Below are positions 52,146-62,152 of a stretch of 64,000 nucleotides of DNA, piece by piece. The DNA is from an uncultured Clostridia bacterium. GTDB taxonomy: Bacteria > Bacillota > Clostridia > Oscillospirales > Acutalibacteraceae. Position 1 is the first letter of the stretch. Every line of letters starts with the position of its first letter. The position numbers and the translations under genes were made by a program. The stretch covers positions 1-64,000 of the forward strand of contig CANPWP010000001.1 of assembly GCA_947584595.1 (NCBI GenBank), read 5' to 3'. Under the pieces are notes generated by a model. It ran no database searches and was not told where the DNA came from. It saw only the letters and a program-made list of their open reading frames with translations.

Positions 52146-52813
52146 TTATTTAATGCGATATTTTTCACAATTGTATTTTCCGTTTTCATTATTAAACCAA
52201 GATACATAATCAAAATAACTTTCAAATAACCTTTTATTTAAAAGCTTATTACGCTGTAAAATATTACCTACATAAGGTTTGTTTTTGTATTTATCAATAT
52301 AAAATGTATGTGGTAAATCTTTATATTCTTTTGATGTAAAAATCACAATACCACGATATTTTAATTTACCTATACTTTTCATTTGTTCATAAGTTAATCC
52401 GTCTCTATCACTCATCATAACGAATATATTATCAAAATTGATTCTTTTACTACGCTCAATCCACTTTTTTGTGCTTCTTCATTTGTAGAATAGTGAGTAA
52501 AATGTACTTTTACATCATCAATCATTCCGACAGGTATTTTATCAATATTTAAAAACTTAATTTCTTTTGATGAATACCTTTTTGGATCCAGTATAAATCT
52601 ATACATATCTGTTTGAAACATCATTGTATTTATTGTTGGAGAATAAAATTTAAGTCCAAGATTATGATAAATTATTCCCCCAATACAACTTGAGCAAAGT
52701 ATAGTCATATCTTTATTTTTTAAATTTTTTTGCATTTTTTTAATTCTTTTTTTATATATCGGATTATTATTATAAAGTACTGATAAATTCAAAAATTTTC
52801 CTCCAAAAAGCAA
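52146..52813 (-). pseudogene. DUF1919 family protein, split by a single-base frameshift
   Basis: ORFs 52415-52813 and 52146-52418 join in frame if the A6 run (T6 on +, 52465-52470) is A7, giving ..NEEAQKKWIERSKRINFDNIFVMMSDRDGLTYEQ.. Confidence 0.78.
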
Positions 52814-52942
52814 TTATAAAAACATTATTAATAATAATTATACAACGAAAATAAATAAAAGGAAGAAATAAATTAATTAACCATGAATTATATGCATCTC
52901 AAAATATTTAACCTTTGGAATGTAAATAATATGCTTTTATTT

Positions 52943-54772
52943 TTATTCTACCGTAACAGATTTTGCAAGGTTTCTCGGCTTATCAGGGTCGTTGCCTTTA
53001 TTTATTGCTGTATAGTAAGCAAGCATCTGAAGCGGCAATACAGCTGTTATTGGCATTAAAAGCTCATCAATATGAGGAATTTCAATTACATAATCTGCAA
53101 CTCCGTCTTTTAAACCTCTTGCACAAACATCTGTGCAAACAAGTATAATTTTTGCTCCTCTTGATTTAACTTCAACAATATTGCTTATTGTTTTTGGAAT
53201 AATGTCAGTTTGTGTTGCAACTGCAATAACAGGCATATCATTATCAATAAGAGAAATCGTACCGTGTTTCAATTCGCCTGCAGCATAGCTTTCCGAATGT
53301 ATATATGAAACCTCTTTAAGTTTCAAAGAGCCTTCCATTGAAAGCGCATAGTCAAGTCCTCTTCCTATATAAAGCAGACTTTCTGATGTAATCAGTTTTG
53401 TTGCAATGTATTTACACTTTTCTTCACAGGTTTTAATTACATGAGCAACTGTATCAGGAGTTTTTATGAGAGCCAAAACAAGCCGTTTGCATTCAGGCTC
53501 GCTTAAGGTTCCTTTTGCAAGTGCAAGTTCAAATGCAAACAAATACATAACCGAAAGCTGTGTAATATATGCTTTTGTAGAAGCAACTGCGATTTCGGGA
53601 CCTGCCAAAGTATAAATTAACATATCAGCCTCACGGGCAATAGAACTGCCTTTTGCGTTTACAACAGCCAAGGTTTTTGCGCCCTTTAGCTTTGCAAGCC
53701 TGAGCGCCGCAAGGCTGTCGGCAGTTTCACCCGACTGTGAAATAATAATTACAAGATCTCCTTCACCGACAATAGGGTTTCTGTAACGAAACTCCGAAGC
53801 AATATCAACATTTACGGGAACACGGGCTAAATCTTCAATTACATATTTTCCAACCATACCTGCGTGCATAGCTGTACCGCAGGCAACAATTGTAATATTT
53901 TTAAAATTTTTAATCTTATCAAGCGTTATGCCACATTCTTCAAGGCAAGGTAATCCGTCTTTAATTCTCGGCATAATTGTAGTTCTGATTGCTTCAGGCT
54001 GTTCGTTTATCTCTTTAATCATAAAATGAGGATAGCCGCCTTTTTCTGCTGCCTCCATATCCCAATCTGCCGTTTTTAATTCTTTTTCAATCGAATCTAA
54101 ATGTTCGTCAACAAAGGTTACTCCTTCCTTTGACAATGTTGCAATTTCATCATGTTCAAGAAGATAATAATTTTTTGTATACTTTAAAATTGCAGGAACA
54201 TCAGACGCAATAAAGCATTCTCCCTCTGCTACGCCCACGATTAACGGACTTTCTCTCCTTACGGCAAATATTTTATCGGGAAAATCCTTAAACATAATTC
54301 CCAATGCAAAAGAGCCCTTTAATTCAGCCATTACGCTGTCAATAGTTTCAAGGGGATTTCCATTATATTTATAATCAAGAAGCTGTGCCACAACCTCTGT
54401 ATCAGTTTCACTCAAAAATTCTCTGCCTTTAGATATTAAAAATTCTTTTAATTCATTGTAATTCTCAATTATGCCGTTATGCACTATAGTGACTCTTGCA
54501 CCGCTGTGGGGATGTGAATTTATATCAGATGGTTCGCCGTGTGTCGCCCATCGGGTATGACCTATACCGACATGTCCTTTTGGCTTTCCTACATTTACAA
54601 GCTTATCTTCAAGGTCTTTTAACTTTCCTTGGGTTTTAACTGTTTTAATTACATTATCTTCAAAAACAGCAATACCTGCTGAATCGTATCCTCTGTATTC
54701 AAGCTTTGTCAATGCACTTACAAGAACATCACTGCAATCCTTAGGACCAATATACCCAACTATTCCACACAT
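52943..54772 (-). CDS. glmS: Glutamine--fructose-6-phosphate aminotransferase
   Basis: MCGIVGYIGPKDC, SQSGETADSLAALRLAK, LAKSVTVE C-terminus. Confidence 0.97.
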   Translation of the reverse strand: MCGIVGYIGPKDCSDVLVSALTKLEYRGYDSAGIAVFEDNVIKTVKTQGKLKDLEDKLVNVGKPKGHVGIGHTRWATHGEPSDINSHPHSGARVTIVHNGIIENYNELKEFLISKGREFLSETDTEVVAQLLDYKYNGNPLETIDSVMAELKGSFALGIMFKDFPDKIFAVRRESPLIVGVAEGECFIASDVPAILKYTKNYYLLEHDEIATLSKEGVTFVDEHLDSIEKELKTADWDMEAAEKGGYPHFMIKEINEQPEAIRTTIMPRIKDGLPCLEECGITLDKIKNFKNITIVACGTAMHAGMVGKYVIEDLARVPVNVDIASEFRYRNPIVGEGDLVIIISQSGETADSLAALRLAKLKGAKTLAVVNAKGSSIAREADMLIYTLAGPEIAVASTKAYITQLSVMYLFAFELALAKGTLSEPECKRLVLALIKTPDTVAHVIKTCEEKCKYIATKLITSESLLYIGRGLDYALSMEGSLKLKEVSYIHSESYAAGELKHGTISLIDNDMPVIAVATQTDIIPKTISNIVEVKSRGAKIILVCTDVCARGLKDGVADYVIEIPHIDELLMPITAVLPLQMLAYYTAINKGNDPDKPRNLAKSVTVE

Positions 54773-54795
54773 ACTTTCCTCCCGGTATTAACGAT

Positions 54796-56667
54796 TTAAG
54801 TGTTAGTTTTATGATTAAATGTCGGAACTATTTTTGATAAAAATTCAACAGTTCCATCACTGTCATTTTCTTCTGCATATTTCTTAAGCTTTTCTAAATT
54901 ATTTAAAAGTTCTTCCGGATTTATTTCAATCTGCTTACCTATAAAGATTTTTTTATTTGCAGTAGATTTCAATCCTTCTTCATTCATAAGAAGTTCTTCA
55001 AATAGTTTTTCGCCCGGTCTCAGACCTGTAAATTTAATTTCAACATCTTTATACGGAATTTTGCCGTACATACGAATCAAATTTTCTGCCAATGTAAGTA
55101 TTTTTACAGGCTCTCCCATATCAAGAACAAAAATTTCACCGCCTTTTGCAATTGCCCCCGCTTCAAGAACAAGAGATACTGCTTCAGGTATAGTCATAAA
55201 ATATCTTATAATATCAGGGTGTGTTACAGTTACCTGATTTGTGGTTTCAATTTGTCTTTTAAAAAGCGGAATCACGCTTCCGTTTGAACCTAATACATTT
55301 CCAAAACGGGTTGCTACAAATTCTGTCTTGCTGCTGTTTTGGGCCTTATACTGAATTATCATTTCACAACATCTTTTGGTAGCTCCCATAACATTTGTAG
55401 GATTTACCGCTTTATCTGTTGAAATAAGTACAAATTTGTCTGCACCATATTTTTCTGCAAGATTGGCAACATTGAACGTTCCAAAAATATTGTTTTTAAC
55501 AGCCTCCTCAGGTACGGACTCCATCAAGGGTACATGCTTATGAGCGGCCGCATGAAAAACAAGATTAGGCTTATACTCAGCAAAAATTTTATCCATTTTA
55601 TCATAATCTCTTACAGAAGAAATTAACGTAACAAGATTAAGATCATTTCCGTATTTAATAACTAACTCTTGTTGTATATCATATGCGTTATTTTCATAAA
55701 TATCTACTATAATTATTTGCTTGGGATCATACTTTGCTATTTGTCGTACAAGCTCACTTCCGATTGAGCCCCCGCCTCCGGTTACTAAACAAACCTTATC
55801 CTTAATAAGTGTTTTAATAACAAACTTATCAAATTCAATAGGCTTTCTTCCAAGCAAATCCTCTATTTTTATTTCCTTAGCCTGTGTAATGAGCTGTGTG
55901 TGCTTTTCATCAAATAAAAGCTCGCTTAAATAAGGAATTATCTTTATTTTACATTCAGTATTTGAACAATGATTGAGGATTCTGCGCTTGTCCTCCTCTT
56001 CGCAGGAAGGAACGGCAACAATTATTGTATCTATGTTAAAATCTCTGCAAACCCGCTCTATATCAGCACTTGTTCCTACAACCGGAACTCCGCTGAGCTT
56101 GCTGTTTTGCTTAGACAAATCGTCATCAATAAAACATATCGGCAAAATATTTTTTGTAGGACTGTTTTCATCAAAACGTGAATTTTTGATTTCAGTCAAG
56201 ATCATTTTTCCGGCATTTCCTGCACCTACAATTAAGGTCCTGTCGGCTACTTGTGATCTGCCTGCATAGGTAAGATCAAGGAATGCTCTTTTAAAAACAA
56301 ACCTAAAAAGTAAAACTCCTGTTGTAGATATTAAAAAATAGATTAGAGTAAATACAAAATTTTGGCCTATCGGCAAAATTAACGACGCACAATATCCCAG
56401 TGCAAAACCTATAATCATTGCAATACCGCAATAAAAATAATCGTTGACATTAAAATACCGCCACAATCTTGAATATGCACCAAATACAAAAAGCATAAGA
56501 ATACATAAAATCAGGTCAATTACAATGTCATATAATAATCTTCGGCTGGCGGAAGCAAATGGAGAATTAAAAAGCGACAATATATAATTTGTAATAATAC
56601 CGCTGACTATAATAATAAAGATATCAGAAAGCGCAAGAACAATCTTGCGTAATTTTATAATTTTCAT
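54796..56667 (-). CDS. Membrane nucleoside-diphosphate sugar epimerase/dehydratase (CapD/WbpM-like)
   Basis: Four N-terminal TM helices, VTGGGGSIGSELVRQI, HKHVPLMESVPEEAVKNN. Confidence 0.92.
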   Translation of the reverse strand: MKIIKLRKIVLALSDIFIIIVSGIITNYILSLFNSPFASASRRLLYDIVIDLILCILMLFVFGAYSRLWRYFNVNDYFYCGIAMIIGFALGYCASLILPIGQNFVFTLIYFLISTTGVLLFRFVFKRAFLDLTYAGRSQVADRTLIVGAGNAGKMILTEIKNSRFDENSPTKNILPICFIDDDLSKQNSKLSGVPVVGTSADIERVCRDFNIDTIIVAVPSCEEEDKRRILNHCSNTECKIKIIPYLSELLFDEKHTQLITQAKEIKIEDLLGRKPIEFDKFVIKTLIKDKVCLVTGGGGSIGSELVRQIAKYDPKQIIIVDIYENNAYDIQQELVIKYGNDLNLVTLISSVRDYDKMDKIFAEYKPNLVFHAAAHKHVPLMESVPEEAVKNNIFGTFNVANLAEKYGADKFVLISTDKAVNPTNVMGATKRCCEMIIQYKAQNSSKTEFVATRFGNVLGSNGSVIPLFKRQIETTNQVTVTHPDIIRYFMTIPEAVSLVLEAGAIAKGGEIFVLDMGEPVKILTLAENLIRMYGKIPYKDVEIKFTGLRPGEKLFEELLMNEEGLKSTANKKIFIGKQIEINPEELLNNLEKLKKYAEENDSDGTVEFLSKIVPTFNHKTNT

Positions 56668-57153
56668 TTTCTTTGAACAACTCCTAAATAAAAGTTGCTA
56701 AACTCCTGAAATAAAGGCTACCCAACTTCTAAAAATCCAAATTATTCTTTTCAAATTATACAATAAAGTAAAAATTGTGTCAACAAAGCTTCAAACATAA
56801 AGCAATAACTATTACTGCTGTAAAATACAAACGAACAAAAGCAAAATTTGTTTTATCCGTATTTAATAACTTTATTTTATCTATTTTATCACAAGACTAT
56901 TCAATACTAATTTTAAGATTATTCCACATAATTCCTCTCTTGTCTGCGAGCCGGTAAAAAGCCGTTACTTTATGACAAAATTTTGCAACTTCACTTAATA
57001 AAAGAAAACAATTTGCAAAGACTGCAGGTATATAAAGCTGCTTTTTTATAAGAAAACACATTTGAGTACCATTTACCAAATGAATTGCTTTCTTTTCTTA
57101 GGTCAGTAGCTACATAAAAAAGCTGACCTTATGAAACTTTTAAGTTTTCTTAA

Positions 57154-58267
57154 TTACTTAAAATATCCTTTATATGATAACCGTCGTTCTTTACTAAAAA
57201 ACAGATTAGAAAACGGAATGTATATTAAATTAATTAAAAATGATGTTCCTAAAGACAGTATAACGAGCCATACATAAACAGCTGTCGATATGTATGGTAA
57301 AAATACTATCGGCTGCCAAAAATAATAACACCAAAATGTATGTGTCAACCACATATTGGTTGAATGTTTTCCCATTAATATAAAAAATTTTGATATTGAT
57401 GTATTGTATAGTAGTGTAGTAATTGAAAACACAAATATCGGTACAACAATAAAATCTGCCCTCATTGTAGTTGCACTATTTTGAAAAACAATTCTTAAAA
57501 TTACGGAAATAATTATTGCAATAATTGAAACAAGTTTAATATTAATTTTATCATTAAAAAAGTTTATTAATTTCCCATATACATTATATTTTGCACAAAC
57601 CATCCCTATAAAAAAGACAGATAATATTTCAATATTTCTTAAATACCAAAAATAACTATCCAAAAAAATATTACTTCCTAAAAATTTAATTATAATTCTT
57701 CCTGTTAGGTATATAACAAAATAAATAAGTAATACAATAAATTTTTTATATATTTTATGTTTTGATAACAAATAATTGAAAAACGGAAAGATAAGCAACA
57801 AAACTAAATAACACCTTACAAACCACCACTCCGTATTGTAAGTTGCTGTATTCATTCCAAAAAATGCTGCTATAATGTTACCTATATTAAATTCGTATAC
57901 ACCCATTAAAACACCAATTGGAATAAATATTAAAAAGATGATCCAAAAATTTGTTAAAAAGTGCAGTGCTCTAAAAAGCATACTTTTATACTGAGAAACA
58001 ATATTACTTTGATTTTTTAAATTGGAATAATATAATCCTATACCGCTTACAAATACAAAAATACAAACACAAATTTTCCCAAACTTAGCAAATATTGTTT
58101 GTGCGTCTACCCCCCCCCCCTAACAAAAATACGTTTAATACGGAAAGATATTGACAATGTATACGTTCCGCAAATAGAAATAAATGATGATAAATCATTA
58201 AAAGTATAGCAATACCCTTTGCAATTTGGGTATGTTTAATACTAAAGTTATCCATATATAACCCCAT
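57154..58267 (-). pseudogene. Acyltransferase 3 family membrane protein interrupted at an 11-G tract (putative phase-OFF allele)
   Basis: N-terminal ORF 58085-58267 runs out of frame through poly-G; the other frame is open from the tract to 57154 (VDAQTIFAKFGKICVCIFVFVSGIGLYYSNLKNQSNIVSQYKSMLFRALHF..). Confidence 0.85.
58110..58120 (+). repeat. Homopolymeric C11 tract (G11 on coding strand)
   Basis: gtcta-ccccccccccc-taac; by far the longest G/C homopolymer I saw in this AT-rich window. Confidence 0.97.
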
Positions 58268-58276
58268 TTAATAAAA

Positions 58277-59824
58277 CTAATTTTTTAACTTATTTAAAAC
58301 ATTATTTATGATCCTTATTGCTGTTGCCTTCAAGTAAGCAAATTCCTTTGTTTTACGAAAAGCAAGTAAAAATATTCCATTAGATACAACTGTACAAATA
58401 ACGATTTTCAATATTAAATCAACAAATAAATTTATATTAACTAATGAGCATAAAAACCAACATGTTATACCGCTTACTAAAAGAATCACTAAATACCATA
58501 AGTACTTTTTCAAATAAATTAAAGCACTTTTTTCAAAGCCGAACTTAAATAACGCAAAAGGTTCATACCAAGTATTAGTAACAAGCCTTGCTATTGCGGT
58601 AGCCAAAAAAATTCCAAACACTCCTAAATAATACCCTAAAATTATATCTCCCACTACATTAATAGCGGCTGTTACAAATAATATATATCGTCCGTATTTA
58701 AACATACCCATAGTATTCTTAAACGTCCATACAGCATTTTGCATACCTACCATATACAAATTTACAGCAAGTATTAATGGTATTTCCCAAGACATAACAT
58801 ATTTTCCGCCAAAACATAAATCCACAATGTTAGAGGTTACACAAGTTACTCCAATAGCTGCAAACCCATAAAGCCAGAAATTAGTTAAATTAAGAATCTT
58901 AAAAAAATTATACTGTTTATCTTTACTTTCTACTGCATTTAAATTTCCTACGCTTGCTGTCAATGCATTGAATACATTTTTTATCAAAGTATCAAGCATA
59001 TTAATTAATAATGTATAATTTGAAGCTAAACCGGTAATTCCTAAACCGCTAAAGTATGTAATAACTAAATTATCAGTATTATTAACAAGGATTCCGCTCA
59101 CCTTATATGCAGTAATATCTTTAACATTTTTAAATAATTTTCTTTTTTCCTCTTTCGGTAAAGGCATAATATTTTTCTTATCTATAAAAGGATAATCTTT
59201 TTTAGCCCATAAAGTAATTATAATGTTATATATCCAAGTACATATTGTCTGAACTATTAAATAAGGCAGATATGATCTTAAAGCTAACAATAAAACTATT
59301 TGTACAATACTCTGCAATACAGTGCAAACATAACCAACACCAACTACAATATAATTACGTTGAAAAGCTGTAATTAAAGAACTTCTATAACTAAAGAAAT
59401 AACTGCTTGCAGTGTTAAATAAAAAAATACCATAGATTAAATATATGCTTTCATTAATATCATGTGTATCACCAACTACGAAAGTTAGACATGGTATTAA
59501 TACAATACCTAATACAGCAACAATCATACCGATTAATCTGTAAGCATATTTAAACAAATGCATTAAAGAAGCAATTTTTTCTTCGTCATTTTCTGCAATA
59601 GGTTTATATAATGAAAATATTATTGCACTTCCAATTCCTAATTCCGCTAAAGATAACATACTTAGGAAATTTGTAAGTAATCCTGTTATACCTAAGTACT
59701 CCTCGGATAAAACTCTTACAAATACCATTCTGCATACATAGCCGAACACTGTATTTATAAAATAACCTACAAAACCTGTAAGCATATTTAATAAGGAATA
59801 TTGCGTTCTTGATTTCTTTTCCAT
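58277..59824 (-). CDS. Polysaccharide flippase (Wzx/MATE-like O-antigen transporter)
   Basis: ~12-14 TM helices, EYLGITGLLTNFLSMLSLAELGIGSAI typical of polysaccharide exporters. Confidence 0.88.
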   Translation of the reverse strand: MEKKSRTQYSLLNMLTGFVGYFINTVFGYVCRMVFVRVLSEEYLGITGLLTNFLSMLSLAELGIGSAIIFSLYKPIAENDEEKIASLMHLFKYAYRLIGMIVAVLGIVLIPCLTFVVGDTHDINESIYLIYGIFLFNTASSYFFSYRSSLITAFQRNYIVVGVGYVCTVLQSIVQIVLLLALRSYLPYLIVQTICTWIYNIIITLWAKKDYPFIDKKNIMPLPKEEKRKLFKNVKDITAYKVSGILVNNTDNLVITYFSGLGITGLASNYTLLINMLDTLIKNVFNALTASVGNLNAVESKDKQYNFFKILNLTNFWLYGFAAIGVTCVTSNIVDLCFGGKYVMSWEIPLILAVNLYMVGMQNAVWTFKNTMGMFKYGRYILFVTAAINVVGDIILGYYLGVFGIFLATAIARLVTNTWYEPFALFKFGFEKSALIYLKKYLWYLVILLVSGITCWFLCSLVNINLFVDLILKIVICTVVSNGIFLLAFRKTKEFAYLKATAIRIINNVLNKLKN

Positions 59825-59841
59825 TTTTGCTCCTTTAACAT

Positions 59842-60999
59842 TTACTCTAAAACAGCAAATAGTTTGATTGCCATACCTTGAACAAATGGCATACTGCCAT
59901 ATCTTTGTGAAAACACACCAATATCCTTTGTGTCACCGAGACAACCGTCAATAACACCATTTATTTTTGTGTGTTTCATAATTTTTAATAAACAACGATT
60001 TGCTATATCCGTATATTCTTTCACATCAAACTCTTTACCACAAATTGCATAAAAATATCCTAACATAACTGTGGCAGAACTATCATAATGCTCATGATCC
60101 TGTACAATTGTAGAAAACCCACCGTCTTTTCTTTCAAACCGTTTCCAGTTTTCTGCAGCTTCTTTCATATAAGCCGCCAAAGCTTTCTTATTTAAATTAT
60201 CATCCAGTTCCAGATATAAATCAGTTAATCCTAAAGAGTACCAACCCATGCCTCTGCCCCAACCGTATATTCCTAATGGGATTTTTGAATCAGATTGAAA
60301 GCAATGAACCGGAAGATTTTTATAAAAACCTTTTTCTCTGAAAAGTTTAATCTGTTCAATAGCTAAATCAACATATTCAGTTTTATTATAAATTTTACCG
60401 TATAGAGCAAGAAACGGACATACAAACCCTAAAGTATCCACATATCTTCGACGGGCATTTTTACCTGCCGAATAACTTATCATGCCATCATCACATAAAT
60501 TAAATTTAATACATTCTATCATTTGATCCATAGCTTTATGTATTAATTGTTTGTCTTTTTCACATTTTAATAAAACATATGACAGCATTGCAAAATCAAT
60601 TTTTTTTACCGGAAAATTCCAACCGCCACCTTTATCAAGAAATTGTTCTTTTATTTTTTGAAAATCATTGTCAAAACAATTTTCCTGCAATGCTTTCACG
60701 CCTAATATGCACCCCGCCGTTTGCCAACTTTGAACCATAGGTTTAGAGTATTTGCCCCTTAATCTGTCGATCAACAAATAACGGCAATCGTCTCTTAACT
60801 TTAATTTCGGCGTTTTAACACTCCACTTTTTACAAACCTTTAAAACTGCATTTTTCCACTGCTGTTTATTTTCCCATCTTCCAATATGATAGTGACTAAA
60901 ATTTTCATACAAAGCTGAAATTGCATCATATCCCACAAGTATAGTTAAAACAAGTGCAATAACACTTATAATAATTAATACATATAACATTTTATTCAC
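59842..60999 (-). CDS. Membrane-anchored GH88/GH105-like (unsaturated glucuronyl/rhamnogalacturonyl hydrolase-like) protein
   Basis: N-terminal TM; YGWGRGMGWYSLGLTDL, DSSATVMLGYFYAICG, YGSMPFVQGMAIKLFAVLE. Confidence 0.8.
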   Translation of the reverse strand: MNKMLYVLIIISVIALVLTILVGYDAISALYENFSHYHIGRWENKQQWKNAVLKVCKKWSVKTPKLKLRDDCRYLLIDRLRGKYSKPMVQSWQTAGCILGVKALQENCFDNDFQKIKEQFLDKGGGWNFPVKKIDFAMLSYVLLKCEKDKQLIHKAMDQMIECIKFNLCDDGMISYSAGKNARRRYVDTLGFVCPFLALYGKIYNKTEYVDLAIEQIKLFREKGFYKNLPVHCFQSDSKIPLGIYGWGRGMGWYSLGLTDLYLELDDNLNKKALAAYMKEAAENWKRFERKDGGFSTIVQDHEHYDSSATVMLGYFYAICGKEFDVKEYTDIANRCLLKIMKHTKINGVIDGCLGDTKDIGVFSQRYGSMPFVQGMAIKLFAVLE

Positions 61000-62152
61000 C
61001 CATTATTTTTTTTAAAGCGTCAACCGCAAGCTGAGTTTTCTGTTTGTATTCAGGCATAATTTTCTCTAAATAATTTCGTATGCTATCTTCGTTGTTTTCT
61101 ATCCAGCAATAGGCATTAACTAAATCATTTTTATTTTTTAATGATTGAACAGGAACAACATAGTCATTATATCTTCCAAATAAATCTTTTGCAATTCCTT
61201 TTGCTTTAACGGAATATCCTACAACCAATGTTGGAACACAACTTGAATATGCGGCAATAGTTGCATGAGTTCTCGCTCCAACAAAAATTCTGCATTTTGA
61301 AATAATGTATTTTTGTCTTGTACAATCATGATCATCTACCATAACAACTCTATCATTGCAGGCAAACATATTTTTAAGTTCACTAAGTGGTTTTCTGTCG
61401 TCATTACTTTCCCAAACAACATGCGGAATTAATGCAACTGAATCTTTTGTATTTTCTAATATATATTGAATTAAATTTTTATAATTTTCCATTGTAATGC
61501 CAGACACCTGCTCATGAGCAGCAATCATTGGGCTTACATTAACACCAATATATGTTTTTGCCGGTAATTCTGTTTCCTGTTTTGGCAATACAAAAGCAGG
61601 GTCAACTGTCAGTATTGTATTTGAATTTATTTTTTTAAGAGCTTCATAAGTAATAGTTTCTCTGGCACAAATCAAGTCATAACCTTTTAAATCCTCTGCC
61701 ATAGTCTCGTCAATATAGTCAGGTTCAACAGAACAACCCCATAAAACGGTCTTACAGCCTTGATTTCTTAAATATTTGTTAACTCTATAAAGAAAGTTCG
61801 GAGTATCATAACAGTAGATATCTCCACCGATAGACAAAAGAATGCCACTTTTTTTACAATTATTAAATATCGGAGAAAACGTTTTATTGTAATATGCATC
61901 AGATTGATGAAAAAGATATTTTTTAATTAAACAAGAAATATGTTCTAAAGCAAACCTTTTAATTTCATAATTTGCTTTTTGTATTTCAACATCAATATCA
62001 TTGATATACTTTAAATCCTCTTGTGGATTATCTGATAAAAGAATTATATTTTTATTACTTATTAACTTTTTTGTCGACCTGACAATAGCCTCACAACCAT
62101 GGTTGCCACTTCCTATATGTGGGTATAAAACTATGGTTTTCATTTCATGCAC
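60992..62152 (-). CDS. Polysaccharide pyruvyl transferase family protein
   Basis: GNHGCEAIVRST, LLSIGGDIYCYD, GARTHATIAAYSSCVPTLVVGYSVKAKGIA. Confidence 0.88.
   Translation of the reverse strand: MHEMKTIVLYPHIGSGNHGCEAIVRSTKKLISNKNIILLSDNPQEDLKYINDIDVEIQKANYEIKRFALEHISCLIKKYLFHQSDAYYNKTFSPIFNNCKKSGILLSIGGDIYCYDTPNFLYRVNKYLRNQGCKTVLWGCSVEPDYIDETMAEDLKGYDLICARETITYEALKKINSNTILTVDPAFVLPKQETELPAKTYIGVNVSPMIAAHEQVSGITMENYKNLIQYILENTKDSVALIPHVVWESNDDRKPLSELKNMFACNDRVVMVDDHDCTRQKYIISKCRIFVGARTHATIAAYSSCVPTLVVGYSVKAKGIAKDLFGRYNDYVVPVQSLKNKNDLVNAYCWIENNEDSIRNYLEKIMPEYKQKTQLAVDALKKIMGE

Noticed and set aside
56897-57079. Short ORFs on both strands in the gap between the CapD-like and acyltransferase genes
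   Set aside because: No RBS, low complexity, no domain; likely non-coding intergenic DNA.
57101-57128. ggtcag...ctgacc hairpin downstream of the phase-variable acyltransferase
   Set aside because: No U-tract on the relevant side; could be a terminator but not supported enough to list.
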